DNA of 64,000 bases from JACVRM01 sp963755085 (lineage in GTDB: Bacteria; Actinomycetota; Thermoleophilia; Gaiellales; Gaiellaceae): contig CAVWIN010000022.1 in NCBI GenBank assembly GCA_963755085.1, forward strand, positions 62,001 through 126,000, given 5' to 3'. Positions 24,485 to 33,322 of this stretch are shown one piece after another. The notes under the pieces are model-generated. The model was not told the origin of the DNA. It was given only the letters and a program-made list of their open reading frames with translations, and did no database searches. The stretch's first letter is position 1, and the number at the start of each line of letters is the position of its first letter. The position numbers and the translations under genes were made by a program.

Positions 24485-25257
24485 TGCCGAATCCGCATGA
24501 CACCGCGCTCCTGCGCCGCTACCACGAGCAGGGAGATCTCGCCGCCCGGGATGAGCTGATCGAGCAGTACATGTCGCTCGTCCGCTCGCTCGCCCGGCGC
24601 TACGCCTACCGCGGCGAGCAGCTGGACGACCTCGTCCAGATCGGCGCCATCGGCCTGATCAAGGCGATCGACCGCTTCGACATGACCCGCGGCGTCGAGC
24701 TCACGACCTACGCCACGCCGAACATCATCGGCGAGATCAAGCGGCACTTCCGCGACAAGGGCTGGGCCGTGCGCGTGCCGCGCGGGCTCCAGGAGCTGTC
24801 GGTGCAGCTGTCGAAGCTCGTCGAGCAGCTGACCGTGCAGCTCAGCCGCTCGCCGACGATCGCCGAGATCGCCAAGGAGGCCGGGGTGGAGGAGGAGCTG
24901 GTGCTCGAGGCGATCGAAAGCGGCCGCGCGTACAGCTCGGTCTCGCTGTCGGCCGGCGCGATCGGCGACGAGGACGGCGACCTCGACCCGCTCGAGACGA
25001 TCGGGACGGTGGAGCACCAGTATGAGATCTCTGAGGATCGCGCGATGCTCGAGCCGGGCTTCCGCGTGCTCGACGAGCGCGAGCGCCGGATCCTCCATCT
25101 GCGCTTCTTCGAGGGGCTGACGCAGTCGCAGATCGCGGCGCAGATCGGCATCTCGCAGATGCACGTGTCACGCCTGATCCGTCGCGCTCTCGAGAAGATC
25201 CGCGAGGAGATCGACGAGGACGACGACGAGGCGCAGAGCGCGGCCGAAGGCGTCTGA
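24484..25257 (+). CDS. RNA polymerase sigma factor, SigB/SigF family
   Basis: A 257-residue group 3 sigma-70 factor. Region 2 covers about residues 15-85 (DDLVQIGAIGLIKAIDRFD, TTYATPNIIGEIKRHFRDKGWAVRVPR), region 3 about 90-160 (SRSPTIAEIAKEAGV) and region 4 about 195-250 with the helix-turn-helix LTQSQIAAQIGISQMHVSRLIRRAL. This is the general stress / sporulation-like SigB/F/G class. The ATG shares its first base with the stop of the anti-sigma gene, supporting a partner-switching pair. No anti-anti-sigma gene is adjacent. Confidence 0.92.
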   Translation: MPNPHDTALLRRYHEQGDLAARDELIEQYMSLVRSLARRYAYRGEQLDDLVQIGAIGLIKAIDRFDMTRGVELTTYATPNIIGEIKRHFRDKGWAVRVPRGLQELSVQLSKLVEQLTVQLSRSPTIAEIAKEAGVEEELVLEAIESGRAYSSVSLSAGAIGDEDGDLDPLETIGTVEHQYEISEDRAMLEPGFRVLDERERRILHLRFFEGLTQSQIAAQIGISQMHVSRLIRRALEKIREEIDEDDDEAQSAAEGV

Positions 25258-25790
25258 CGCAGCTGACGACCGAGCGCCTGTTGCTCCGGCAGTGGCGCGA
25301 CGACGACGCGCCGGACGTCGAGCGGCTGAACGCCGACCCGCTGTTCACGCGCTACCTGAGCCCGACCGGCGCGCCGTTCACGCCGGAGGAGTCGAAGGCC
25401 GCGCTCGCGCGCTGGCGGGCGCACTGGGAGGAGCACGGCTACGGCGTCTGGGCGGTCGAGGAGCGCGCGACCGGGCGCCTGATCGGGCGCATCGGCCTGT
25501 CGCACCACCGCCTCTGGCCGCAGGACGTCGAGGTCGGCTGGGCGCTCGACCCGGCCGTGTGGGGCCGCGGCTACGCCACCGAGGGCGGCCGCGCGGCGCT
25601 CGACCACGCGTTCACGGTGCTCGGCCGCGACCGCGTTGTCAGCATCGTCCACCCGGCGAACGCGGCATCGATCGCGGTCATGACCCGCCTCGGCATCGAG
25701 CCGTGGCGCAGCGTGTGGTGGCCCGACGGCCAGCTCGAGCTCGAGGTGCGCGCGATCCCGCGCAACAAGTGGGCACAATCGCACGCATGA
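25254..25790 (+). CDS. GNAT acetyltransferase (RimJ/RimL type)
   Basis: A GNAT of about 178 residues with the classic start LTTERLLLRQW, GRLIGRIGLS, EVGWALDPAVWGRGYATEGGRAAL (acetyl-CoA loop) and an Asn in HPANAASIAVMTRLG. The conserved LTTERLLLRQW precedes the first usual start codon (TTG 25281), so translation must begin upstream; only CTG codons are available (25254 or 25263). The CTG at 25254 would overlap the sigma stop (CTGA), in the style of the other overlaps here. It is followed by alaS with a 4-bp overlap. Confidence 0.75.
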   Translation: MTQLTTERLLLRQWRDDDAPDVERLNADPLFTRYLSPTGAPFTPEESKAALARWRAHWEEHGYGVWAVEERATGRLIGRIGLSHHRLWPQDVEVGWALDPAVWGRGYATEGGRAALDHAFTVLGRDRVVSIVHPANAASIAVMTRLGIEPWRSVWWPDGQLELEVRAIPRNKWAQSHA

Positions 25791-28358
25791 AGACGACCGC
25801 CGAGCTGCGCGAGGGCTACCTCGCGTTCTTCGAGGAGAACGGGCACAGGCGGCTGCCGTCGTGGCCGCTCGTCCCGCGCGCCGGCGACCACTCGACGCTT
25901 CTGACCACGGCCGGGATGCAGCCGCAGATGCCGTTCTTCCTCGGCCGCGAGCAGCCGCCCGGCGCAGCGCACCACGACGTCGCAGAAGTGCTTCCGCACG
26001 CCGGACATCGACGAGGTCGGGCTCGACGGCCACCACCTCACCTTTTTCGAGATGCTCGGCAACTTCTCGTTCGGCGACTACTTCAAGGAAGGCGCGATCG
26101 ACCTCGCCTCGACGTTCATCCGCGAGCGCCTCGGCATCGACTGGTCGCGCGTCTGGGCCACCGTGCACGCGGGCGACCCGGAGCTCGGGCTCGGCGAGGA
26201 CGAGACGGCACGCGGCCTCTGGGAGGCGATCGGCATGCCGCCCGAGCGCATCGTCGCGCTGCCGAGCAGCGAGAACTTCTGGTCGGTCGGCGGCCCCGGG
26301 CCGTGCGGGCCGGACTCCGAGATCTACTGGGACTGGGGCGTCGAGCACGGCTGCGGCGAGCCCGACTGCGCGCCCGCCTGCCCGCGCTGCGACCGCTTCC
26401 TCGAGTTCTGGAACCTCGTCTTCATGGAGTACGAGCAGCACGCCGACGGCACGCTGACGCCCCTCCCGAAGCAGAACGTCGACACCGGCATGGGCCTCGA
26501 GCGCACCGCCGCGATCCTGCAGGACGTGCCGAACCGGTCGGTGTACGAGACCGACGGCTACCAGACGATCATGGCCTGGATCGAGCAGCAGAGCGGCGTC
26601 GCCTGGGACGCCGACGCGCGTGCGACCAAGGCGCACCGCGTCCTCGCCGACCACGGCCGCGGCATGACCTTCCTCGTCGGCGACGGCGTCGTGCCGTCGA
26701 ACGAGGGGCGCGGCTACGTGCTGCGCCGCATCATCCGGCGCGCCGTCCAGCAGGCGCAGGCGATCGGGCTCTCCGACCTCTGGCGCCTCACCGACGTGGT
26801 CGCGGAGCAGATGGGGCCTTGGTTCCCCGAGCTGGTCGAGCACCGCGCGCACATCCAGGAGGTCGTGCGCGCCGAGGAGGAGCGCTTCTCCGAGACGCTC
26901 GCGCGCGGCCTGCGCCTGTTCGAGGACGTGGCCGCGAAAGGCGAGGTCACGGGCCGCGACGCCTTCGAGCTGGCCACCACGTACGGCTTCCCGGTGGAGC
27001 TGACGCGCGAGCTGGCGCGCGAGCGCGGGCTCGCCGTCGACGAGGAGGGCTTCACGCACTTCATGGAGGAGCACCGCGAGATCTCGCGCGCCGGCGGGCC
27101 GAGCACGCACGCACAGCGCGCCGCCGACTTCGCGGGCACCGCCGGCTTCCGCACCGAGTTCGTCGGCTACGAGAAGACCGAGGTGCTGACGCAGATCGGA
27201 GCGCTGGAGCCGCTCGAGGACGGGCGGTTCCTCGCCAAGCTGCGCGAGTCGCCGTTCTACCCGGACGGCGGCGGCCAGGTCACCGACGCGGGGTTCATCG
27301 AGCTGGACGGGCCGCACGGCCCGCCGCCGAGCCCGCCGCGCGCCGACCTCGAGGAGGCGTACCGGATCGAGGAGGACCAGGTGCTCGTCTTCCACGGCGA
27401 GGGTTTTTCCGCCGGCGACCGCGTGCGCGCGGTCGTGCCGTGGCCGGTGCGCTTCCCCACGACGGCGAACCACACCGCGACGCACCTGTTGCACCGCGCG
27501 CTCCAGGACGTGCTCGGCGATCACGCCCGCCAGGCAGGGTCGGCCGTGCGCCCGGACAAGCTGCGCTTCGACTTCACGCACCCGGAGGCGATGACGACCG
27601 AGCAGCGCGCCGAGGTCGAGCGCATCGTCAACGAGCGGGTCTTCGAGAACCACCCGGTGCGCGCGTACGTGACGCCGATCGAGGAGGCGCGCAAGCTCGG
27701 CGCGATGATGCTCTTCGGCGAGAAGTACGGCGACCAGGTGCGCGTGGTCGACATCGAGGGCGTCTCACGCGAGCTCTGCGGCGGCACGCACGTGCGTACG
27801 ACCGCCGAGATCGGGCCGTTCGTGATCACGTCCGAGGGCTCCGTCGGCGCCGGGACGCGGCGCATCGAGGCCGTCACTTCCGGCGAGGCGTGGTCGCTCC
27901 TCCACGCCCGGGCGCAGGAGGCGGGCGAGCTCCGGGCCGAGGTCGAGCGCCTGAAGAAGGAGACGCGCAAGCAGGCGAAGAGCGGTGGGGCGGCCGAGGT
28001 CGACATCGCGCCCGAGATCACCGCGGTGAACGGTGTCAACGTCGTCCGCGCCGAGCTCGACGGCGTGAGCGGCGACGAGCTGCTCGACATCACCGACCGG
28101 CTCAAGCAGCGGCACGCCCCGGCGGCGGTCGTCGCCGGCGCGCGCTCAGACGGCACGGCCACGCTCATCCTGAACTTCGACAACTCGCTCGAGGCGCGCG
28201 GCCTGAACGCGGGCGCGGTGATCAAGGAGGCGGCGGCGCTGATCGGCGGCGGCGGCGGCGGAAGGCCCACGATGGCGCGCGCCGGCGGCAAGCAGCCCGA
28301 GCGCCTTGGCGACGCGCTCGACAAGGCGCAGGAACTGATTTCCGCGGCGTTGTCGTAG
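25787..28358 (+). CDS. alaS: Alanyl-tRNA synthetase, interrupted by a single-base (+1) frameshift
   Basis: Class II synthetase of about 856 residues. Frame 1 (ATG 25787) gives ELREGYLAFFEENGHRRLPS and LLTTAGMQPQMPFFLGREQPP. Frame 2 continues from about 25968 with RTTTSQKCFRTPDIDEVG, then MLGNFSFGDYFKEGAID, the GMGLER motif 3 region, the editing-domain zinc ligands HTATH and CGGTH, and the C-Ala domain. The join at about 25960-25970 reads CCCGGCGCAGCGC; removing one G restores PPAQRTTT. All domains are present and the gene is essential, so an over-called base is likeliest. CACAAT lies 7 nt before the ATG. Confidence 0.9.
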
Positions 28359-28366
28359 GCCGCCAC

Positions 28367-28372
28367 TAGAAT
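28367..28372 (+). promoter_or_regulatory. Putative -10 element, ruvX-mltG-aroE unit
   Basis: TAGAAT, close to the TATAAT consensus, ends 10 nt before the GTG at 28383 and lies in the 24-bp gap after alaS. Confidence 0.45.
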
Positions 28373-28382
28373 CCGCCGCCTC

Positions 28383-28769
28383 GTGAAGGTGCTCGCTCTG
28401 GACTACGGGTCCGCGCGCACCGGCGTCGCAGTCTCCGACCCGACCGGGACGGTCGCCCGCCCGCTCGAGGTCGTGGAGCGGGCCGGGAGCGGCGCCGGCC
28501 TGGAACGGCTCGTCAGGCTCATCCGCGACGAGGAGCCGGAGCGGGTCGTCGTCGGCCTGCCGCTGACGCTCTCGGGCGACATCGGCGAGCAGGCGCGCGA
28601 GACCGAGGAGTTCCTCGCCGAGCTGCGCACGCACGTCGACGTCCCCGTCGAGACGTTCGACGAGCGCTTCACGACCAAGCTCGCCGGGCCCGGCGCCGAT
28701 GACGCGCGCGCGGCCGCGGTCCTGCTCACGGGCTATCTCGAGTGGCGCGAGTCGCGAGGCGAGCGGTGA
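28383..28769 (+). CDS. ruvX: Putative pre-16S rRNA nuclease (YqgF/RuvX)
   Basis: A 128-residue RNase H-fold protein: LALDYGSARTGVAVSD at the N-terminus with the catalytic Asp, VVVGLPLTLSGDIGEQA in the middle and DERFTTKLA with the conserved Glu/Arg region near residue 95. Members mature the 5' end of 16S rRNA. The alaS-ruvX-mltG-aroE order is a conserved actinobacterial neighbourhood. Its stop overlaps the GTG of mltG. Confidence 0.9.
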   Translation: MKVLALDYGSARTGVAVSDPTGTVARPLEVVERAGSGAGLERLVRLIRDEEPERVVVGLPLTLSGDIGEQARETEEFLAELRTHVDVPVETFDERFTTKLAGPGADDARAAAVLLTGYLEWRESRGER

Positions 28770-29644
28770 ATGCCGAGGGGACCTCGACGCAGGTGACCGT
28801 GCTGCGGCGGCTCCTGGCCGTGATCGTCATCGTCGGCGTGCTCGCCGGCGCCGGCTGGGCCCTGACGTCGCTGATGCGCGACAAGGGCTCGTCCGCGCCG
28901 GCCACGACCACGGCGGCGCCGCTGAAGGTGCTGCGGATCGTCTTCCCCGAGGGCTTCACGCGCGCGGACATGGCAACGCAGATCGGTGACGTGAACACGA
29001 TCGCCGAGCAGAAGCGGCACGTAACGCCGAAGCTGTCGCCGGAGCGCTACCTGGCGTTGACGGCGAGCTCGAAGTTCCCGGGCACGTTCGCGCGCGACGG
29101 CAAGCGCCGCTCGCTCGAGGGCTTCCTCTTCCCTGCGACCTACGACTTCACGAAGCGCACCACGACGCAGCAGCTGGTCAAGGACCAGCTGGACGCGTTC
29201 AAGGAGAACTGGGCGCGTGTGCACATGGGGTACGCGCGCTCGAAGAACCTGACCCCGTGGGACGTGCTGATCATCGCGTCGATGATCGAGAAGGAGGTCG
29301 CCGCGCCCGAGGAGCGCGCCCTGGTCGCCTCGGTGATCTACAACCGGCTGCACGCCCACATGCCACTCGGGATCGACGCGACGATCCGGTACGGCCTGGG
29401 CATCCCGCCGACGGAGCCGCTGCACGAGTCGCAGCTCAACGACCCCAACCCGTACAACACGCGCGTGCACGTCGGGCTGCCGCCGGGCCCCATCGCGAAC
29501 CCGGGCCTCGCGTCCCTCCAGGCGGCCGCGAACCCGCGGCACACGAAGTACCTCTACTACGTGCGCAAGCCGGACAAGCTGCACCACGCGTTCTTCACGA
29601 ACAAGGCCGCCTTCGACGCCTACCAGGTCAAGCACGGCTACTGA
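28766..29644 (+). CDS. mltG: Endolytic murein transglycosylase MltG (YceG-like)
   Basis: A 292-residue membrane-anchored lytic transglycosylase that cuts nascent glycan strands. It has one N-terminal helix (LAVIVIVGVLAGAGWAL, about residues 17-33) and a periplasmic-side YceG domain with LEGFLFPATYDF, the catalytic Glu in IIASMIEKEV, VIYNRLHAHMPLGIDATIRYGLG, NPYNTRVHVGLPPGPIANPG and YLYYVRKPD. The GTG at 28766 overlaps the ruvX stop; an upstream in-frame ATG (28742) lies inside ruvX and is less likely. The LysM-like N-terminal part of long MltG proteins is short here. Confidence 0.9.
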   Translation: MNAEGTSTQVTVLRRLLAVIVIVGVLAGAGWALTSLMRDKGSSAPATTTAAPLKVLRIVFPEGFTRADMATQIGDVNTIAEQKRHVTPKLSPERYLALTASSKFPGTFARDGKRRSLEGFLFPATYDFTKRTTTQQLVKDQLDAFKENWARVHMGYARSKNLTPWDVLIIASMIEKEVAAPEERALVASVIYNRLHAHMPLGIDATIRYGLGIPPTEPLHESQLNDPNPYNTRVHVGLPPGPIANPGLASLQAAANPRHTKYLYYVRKPDKLHHAFFTNKAAFDAYQVKHGY

Positions 29645-30368
29645 GCTCGTCGCGCTGCTCGGCGACCCGGTCGCGCACTCGCTCTCGCCGCGGATGCAGA
29701 ACGCCGCCTTCGCCGCGCGCGGGCTCGACTGGCGCTACGTCGCCTGCCGCGTGGACGCCGCGGAGCTCGAGGCGGCCGTGCGCGGGCTCGCCGCGCTGGG
29801 CTTCGCCGGCGCAAACGTGACCGCGCCGCACAAGCAGGCGGTCGCGCTGCTCTGCGACGAGCTCGACGACGCGGCCGAGCGCGGGGGCTCCGTGAACACC
29901 CTCGTCTTCGAGCAGGGCTGGGTGCTCGGCACGAGCACCGACGGGGAGGCGGTCGTCGGGGCGGTGCGGCCGGAGGGGGCGCAGGTACTGGTGCTCGGCG
30001 CCGGCGGCGCCGCTCGGGCGGTCGCGGCCGCGCTCGCGCATGCGGGGGCCGCGGACGTGCGCATCGCCTCGCGGCGCGACGACGACTGGCCGCCCGACGG
30101 CCAGGTCGCGCAGATCCTCGTGAACGCGACGCCGCTCCGGGATGAGGTTCCTGTGGCACCGCACGCCGGCCAGCAGGTCGTCGATCTCGCCTACAGGCCG
30201 GACGCGGCGCCCACCGCGCTCGTCGAGGCGGCGCGCACCGCCGGCTGTGAGGTGGTCGTCGACGGCGTCGAGGTGCTCGTCCGCCAGGGCGCGCTGAGCT
30301 TCGAGCGCTGGACCGGCGTGCCTGCGCCGATCGACGTCATGCGCGGCGCCGTAGTGTCTCCCGCGTGA
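29643..30368 (+). CDS. aroE: Shikimate dehydrogenase, start codon unclear
   Basis: About 242 residues; reduces 3-dehydroshikimate with NADPH. The N-terminus ELVALLGDPVAHSLSPRMQ contains the substrate-binding SLSP motif, followed by the catalytic Lys in NVTAPHKQA, the STDGEA Asp and the NADP motif VLGAGGAARAVAAAL; the C-terminus has DLAYRPDAAPT and the terminal GALSFERW helix. No ATG/GTG/TTG lies in frame upstream of GDPVAHSLSP; the first is ATG 29694, which would cut through the active site. Either an unusual start is used at the mltG stop or a base error has removed it. Coordinates begin at the first clearly homologous codon. Its 3' end overlaps aroC by 4 bp. Confidence 0.8.
   Translation, partial: ELVALLGDPVAHSLSPRMQNAAFAARGLDWRYVACRVDAAELEAAVRGLAALGFAGANVTAPHKQAVALLCDELDDAAERGGSVNTLVFEQGWVLGTSTDGEAVVGAVRPEGAQVLVLGAGGAARAVAAALAHAGAADVRIASRRDDDWPPDGQVAQILVNATPLRDEVPVAPHAGQQVVDLAYRPDAAPTALVEAARTAGCEVVVDGVEVLVRQGALSFERWTGVPAPIDVMRGAVVSPA
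30352..30357 (+). promoter_or_regulatory. Putative -10 element, aroC
   Basis: TAGTGT inside the 3' end of aroE ends 7 nt before the aroC GTG at 30365. It may provide extra leaderless expression of the downstream aro genes. Confidence 0.3.
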
Positions 30369-31456
30369 CCCTGAGGCTCTCGACCGCCGGCGAGTCGCAC
30401 GGCCCCGCGCTCGTCGGGATCGTCACCGGGCTGCCCGCCGGCCTGCAGCTCGACCGCGCGGCGATCGACCGCGACCTCGCGCGCCGCCAGGCCGGCTACG
30501 GCCGCAGCCCGCGGCAGAAGATCGAGACGGACACCGTCGAGGTGCTCGCCGGCCTGCGCCACGGCTACACGCTCGGCACGCCGCTCGCGCTCGTCGTCCG
30601 CAACCGCGACCACGCGAACTGGACGTGGGGGATGAGCCCCTGGCCGCCCGAGGGCGAGCCCGCAGGCAAGGGTGCCAGGCCGGTCACGCTGCCGCGGCCC
30701 GGCCACGCCGACCTCGCCGGCGCGATGAAGTTCGGCCACGGCGACGTGCGTAACGTCCTCGAGCGCGCCAGCGCGCGCTCGACGGCGGTGCGCGTGGCGG
30801 CCGGCGCGGTCGCGAAGGCGCTGCTCGCCCAGCTCGGCGCCCGCGTGGAGAGCACCGTCGTCTCGGTCGGCGGCGAGGCCGACGACGAGCGCCGGCGCTC
30901 CGCCGTCGACGAGGCGCGCGCCGACCGCGAGACGCTCGGCGGCGTCGTCGAGGTGCGTGCGTCGGGCGTGCTGCCAGGCCTCGGCTCCTATGCGACGCCC
31001 GAGGACCGCCTCGACGGGCGGCTCGCGGGCGGGCTGATGGGCATCCAGGCGGTCAAGGCGGTCGAGATCGGCGAGGGCGCCGACCTGGCCCGGCGCCGCG
31101 GCTCCGAGGCGCACGACGAGATCTTCCCGGGCTTCGGTCGGAAGACGAACCACGCCGGCGGGCTCGAGGGCGGGGTCACGAACGGCGAGGACGTCATCGT
31201 CCGCGCCGCGATGAAGCCGCTCCCGACGCTCATGCGTCCGCTGCGCTCCGTCGACCTGGCGACCGGGGAGGAGGGCGAGGCGCTCGTCGAGCGCAGCGAT
31301 GTCTCCGCGGTCGAGGCGCTCGCCGTCGTGGCCGAGGCGGTCGTCGCATGGGAGCTCGCCCGCGCCGCCCGCGAGAAGTTCGGCGGCGATGCGCTCGTCG
31401 ACGTGCTCGCGGCCGCCGCCGCGTACCGCGAGCGGATTCCGTGGCGCCCGCGCTAG
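30365..31456 (+). CDS. aroC: Chorismate synthase
   Basis: A 363-residue FMN-dependent enzyme that converts EPSP to chorismate, the last shikimate step. Signature blocks: GESHGPALVGIVTGLPAGL at the N-terminus, RRQAGYGRSPRQKIETD, RPGHADLAGAMKFGHGDVRNVLERASARSTAVRVAAGA and GRKTNHAGGLEGGVTNGEDV. Length is normal. It overlaps aroE by 4 bp and the aroK-aroB fusion by 16 bp. Confidence 0.95.
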   Translation: MTLRLSTAGESHGPALVGIVTGLPAGLQLDRAAIDRDLARRQAGYGRSPRQKIETDTVEVLAGLRHGYTLGTPLALVVRNRDHANWTWGMSPWPPEGEPAGKGARPVTLPRPGHADLAGAMKFGHGDVRNVLERASARSTAVRVAAGAVAKALLAQLGARVESTVVSVGGEADDERRRSAVDEARADRETLGGVVEVRASGVLPGLGSYATPEDRLDGRLAGGLMGIQAVKAVEIGEGADLARRRGSEAHDEIFPGFGRKTNHAGGLEGGVTNGEDVIVRAAMKPLPTLMRPLRSVDLATGEEGEALVERSDVSAVEALAVVAEAVVAWELARAAREKFGGDALVDVLAAAAAYRERIPWRPR

Positions 31457-32883
31457 GCCGCCACCTCGCGCTCGTCGGGTTCATGGGCGCGGGCAAGACG
31501 ACGCTCGGCGAGCAGGTTGCAGAGCGGCTGGGCCGCCCGTTCGTCGACCTCGACCGCGAGGTCGAGGCCCAGTCGGGGACGAGCATCGAGGTGATGTTCG
31601 CGCACGGCGAGGCGGTGTTCCGCGAGGCCGAGGAGCGGGTCGCGGCGAAGGTGCTGCGCGCTCCGGAGCCCGCCGTCGTCGCGCTCGGCGGCGGGGCCGT
31701 GCTGTCGGCGGCGACGCGCGCCGAGCTCAGCCGTCACTTCACCGTGCTGGTCGACGTCGACGTCGACACGGCCTGGGAGCGCGCCCGCGAGTCGGGGCGC
31801 CCGCTCGCCCGCGACGATCGCGAGTTCCGCGTCCTCTACGAGGCCCGCCGCCGGATGTACGAGGAGGTCGCGGACGCGCGCGCAATCGACCTCGACGGCG
31901 TCGTCCTCGCCGCCGGCGGCGTCCAGGTCGAGACCGGGGCGTTCGAGCGCCTCGGCGCCCTGATCCCCGGCGACGTCCGGGTCGCGCTCGTCTCCGACCG
32001 CCACGTGGCCGGCATCTATGGCGCGGACGCCCAGATCGCGCTGGGCACCCGCCTCGCCTCGGAGCACGAGCTGCCGCCCGGCGAGGAGGCGAAGCGGCTC
32101 GCCGTCGCGGGCCGGCTCTGGGACGAGCTCGCCGTCGACCGCACCGGCACGGTGGTCGCGCTCGGCGGCGGCTGCGTCACCGATGTCGCCGGCTTCGTCG
32201 CGGCGACGCACCTGCGCGGCGTGCCGTGGGTCGCCGTGCCGACGACGCTGGTCGGCCAGGTGGACGCCGCCATCGGCGGCAAGACCGGGCTCGACACCGG
32301 CACGGGCAAGAACCGCGTCGGCGCCTTCCACTGGCCGGCGCGGACGGTGATCGACCCGGGCTTCCTGCAGACGCTCCCGGCGGCCGAGCGCCGCGCCGGG
32401 ATGGCCGAGGTCGTCAAGACCGGCCTGCTCGCGGGCGAGCCGCTCTGGGAGCTGCCCGACGCGGAGCTCGTGCGCCGGGCCGCCGCGTTCAAGACCGCCG
32501 TCTGCCTGCGCGACCCGACCGAGCAGGGCGAGCGCGCGATCCTGAACCTCGGCCACACATTCGGCCACGCGCTGGAGGCGGCGAGCGGCTACTCCGTCCG
32601 CCACGGCGACGCGGTCGCGCTCGGCCTCAGCGCCGCGCTCGAGCTCTCCGAGCGCCGCTACGGCCTCGACGCCGGCTGGCGCGCGCGCGTCCGCGAGCTG
32701 CTCGACCCGCAACCCGTCGCAGTCGACCGCGACGCCGCCCGGGGCGCCCTCGTCCGCGACAAGAAGGCCGTCGACGGGCGGCCCCGGCTCGTCCTGCTCG
32801 AGGCGCCCGGCCGGCCGGTCGTGACCGACGAGGTGCCGCTCGACGAGGTGCAGGCGGCGCTCGACTCGCTGATCTCGGGATAA
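31441..32883 (+). CDS. aroKB: Shikimate kinase / 3-dehydroquinate synthase fusion
   Basis: A 480-residue bifunctional fusion. Residues 1-165 are shikimate kinase: Walker A GFMGAGKTT, shikimate-binding Asp/Arg region FVDLDREVE, GEAVFREAE and GGGAVLS, LID arginines in RPLARDDREF. Residues 170-480 are 3-dehydroquinate synthase: VALGGGCVTDVAGFVAATHLRG, PTTLVGQVDAAIGGKTG, GMAEVVKTGLL and metal ligands in NLGHTFGHALE and RHGDAVALG. In many actinobacteria these are adjacent separate genes; here they are one frame. GTG 31441 is inside the aroC 3' end. The 3' end contains the GATAAT element of aroQ. Confidence 0.92.
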   Translation: MAPALGRHLALVGFMGAGKTTLGEQVAERLGRPFVDLDREVEAQSGTSIEVMFAHGEAVFREAEERVAAKVLRAPEPAVVALGGGAVLSAATRAELSRHFTVLVDVDVDTAWERARESGRPLARDDREFRVLYEARRRMYEEVADARAIDLDGVVLAAGGVQVETGAFERLGALIPGDVRVALVSDRHVAGIYGADAQIALGTRLASEHELPPGEEAKRLAVAGRLWDELAVDRTGTVVALGGGCVTDVAGFVAATHLRGVPWVAVPTTLVGQVDAAIGGKTGLDTGTGKNRVGAFHWPARTVIDPGFLQTLPAAERRAGMAEVVKTGLLAGEPLWELPDAELVRRAAAFKTAVCLRDPTEQGERAILNLGHTFGHALEAASGYSVRHGDAVALGLSAALELSERRYGLDAGWRARVRELLDPQPVAVDRDAARGALVRDKKAVDGRPRLVLLEAPGRPVVTDEVPLDEVQAALDSLISG

Positions 32884-32884
32884 T
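32879..32884 (+). promoter_or_regulatory. Putative -10 element, aroQ-pepQ
   Basis: GATAAT, one base from the consensus, ends 9 nt before the GTG at 32894 and overlaps the aroKB stop codon. Confidence 0.45.
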
Positions 32885-32893
32885 CCCGCGCCT

Positions 32894-33322
32894 GTGCGGA
32901 TCGACGTGCTCAACGGCGTGAACCTCAACGTGCTCAGCCGGCGCGACCCGGAGATGTACGGCGGCATGACGCTCCAGGAGCTCGAGTCGCAGATCTACAA
33001 GTGGGCCAGCGAGCTCGGCTGCCAGGTCCGGTGCCGGCAGACGAACAGCGAAGGCCTGTTCGTCGCGTGGTGCCACGACGCCGCCGAGGTCACCGACGGG
33101 ATCATCGTCAACCCGGCCGCGTGGACGCACTACAGCTGGGCCATCCGCGACGCGCTCGAGCTCTCCGGCAAGCCCGTCGTCGAGGTGCACCTGTCGAACG
33201 TGGACGAGCGCGAGGAGTGGCGGCGGTTCTCGGTGCTCGAGGGAGTGCGTGCCCACCGCGTCATCGGCAAAGGGCCTGAGGGCTATCGCGAGGCGCTCGC
33301 CTACCTGGTGGAACGCGCGTGA
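32894..33322 (+). CDS. aroQ: Type II 3-dehydroquinate dehydratase
   Basis: A 142-residue dodecameric-type dehydroquinase. It has the flavodoxin-like core with LNGVNLNVLSRRDPEMYGG (catalytic Arg and Tyr), RQTNSEG, the substrate-binding NPAAWTHYSWAIRDAL and VEVHLSNVDEREEWRRFSVL. The aroQ-pepQ-efp order downstream is conserved in actinobacteria. GTG start at 32894; the stop overlaps the pepQ GTG. Confidence 0.93.
   Translation: MRIDVLNGVNLNVLSRRDPEMYGGMTLQELESQIYKWASELGCQVRCRQTNSEGLFVAWCHDAAEVTDGIIVNPAAWTHYSWAIRDALELSGKPVVEVHLSNVDEREEWRRFSVLEGVRAHRVIGKGPEGYREALAYLVERA

Noticed and set aside
22534..27653. Very long open frames on the strand opposite mnmA, the sigma gene and alaS
   Set aside because: They are low-complexity Arg/Ala/Asp/Val translations, the expected antisense shadow of GC-rich coding DNA, with no recognisable domain or start signal.
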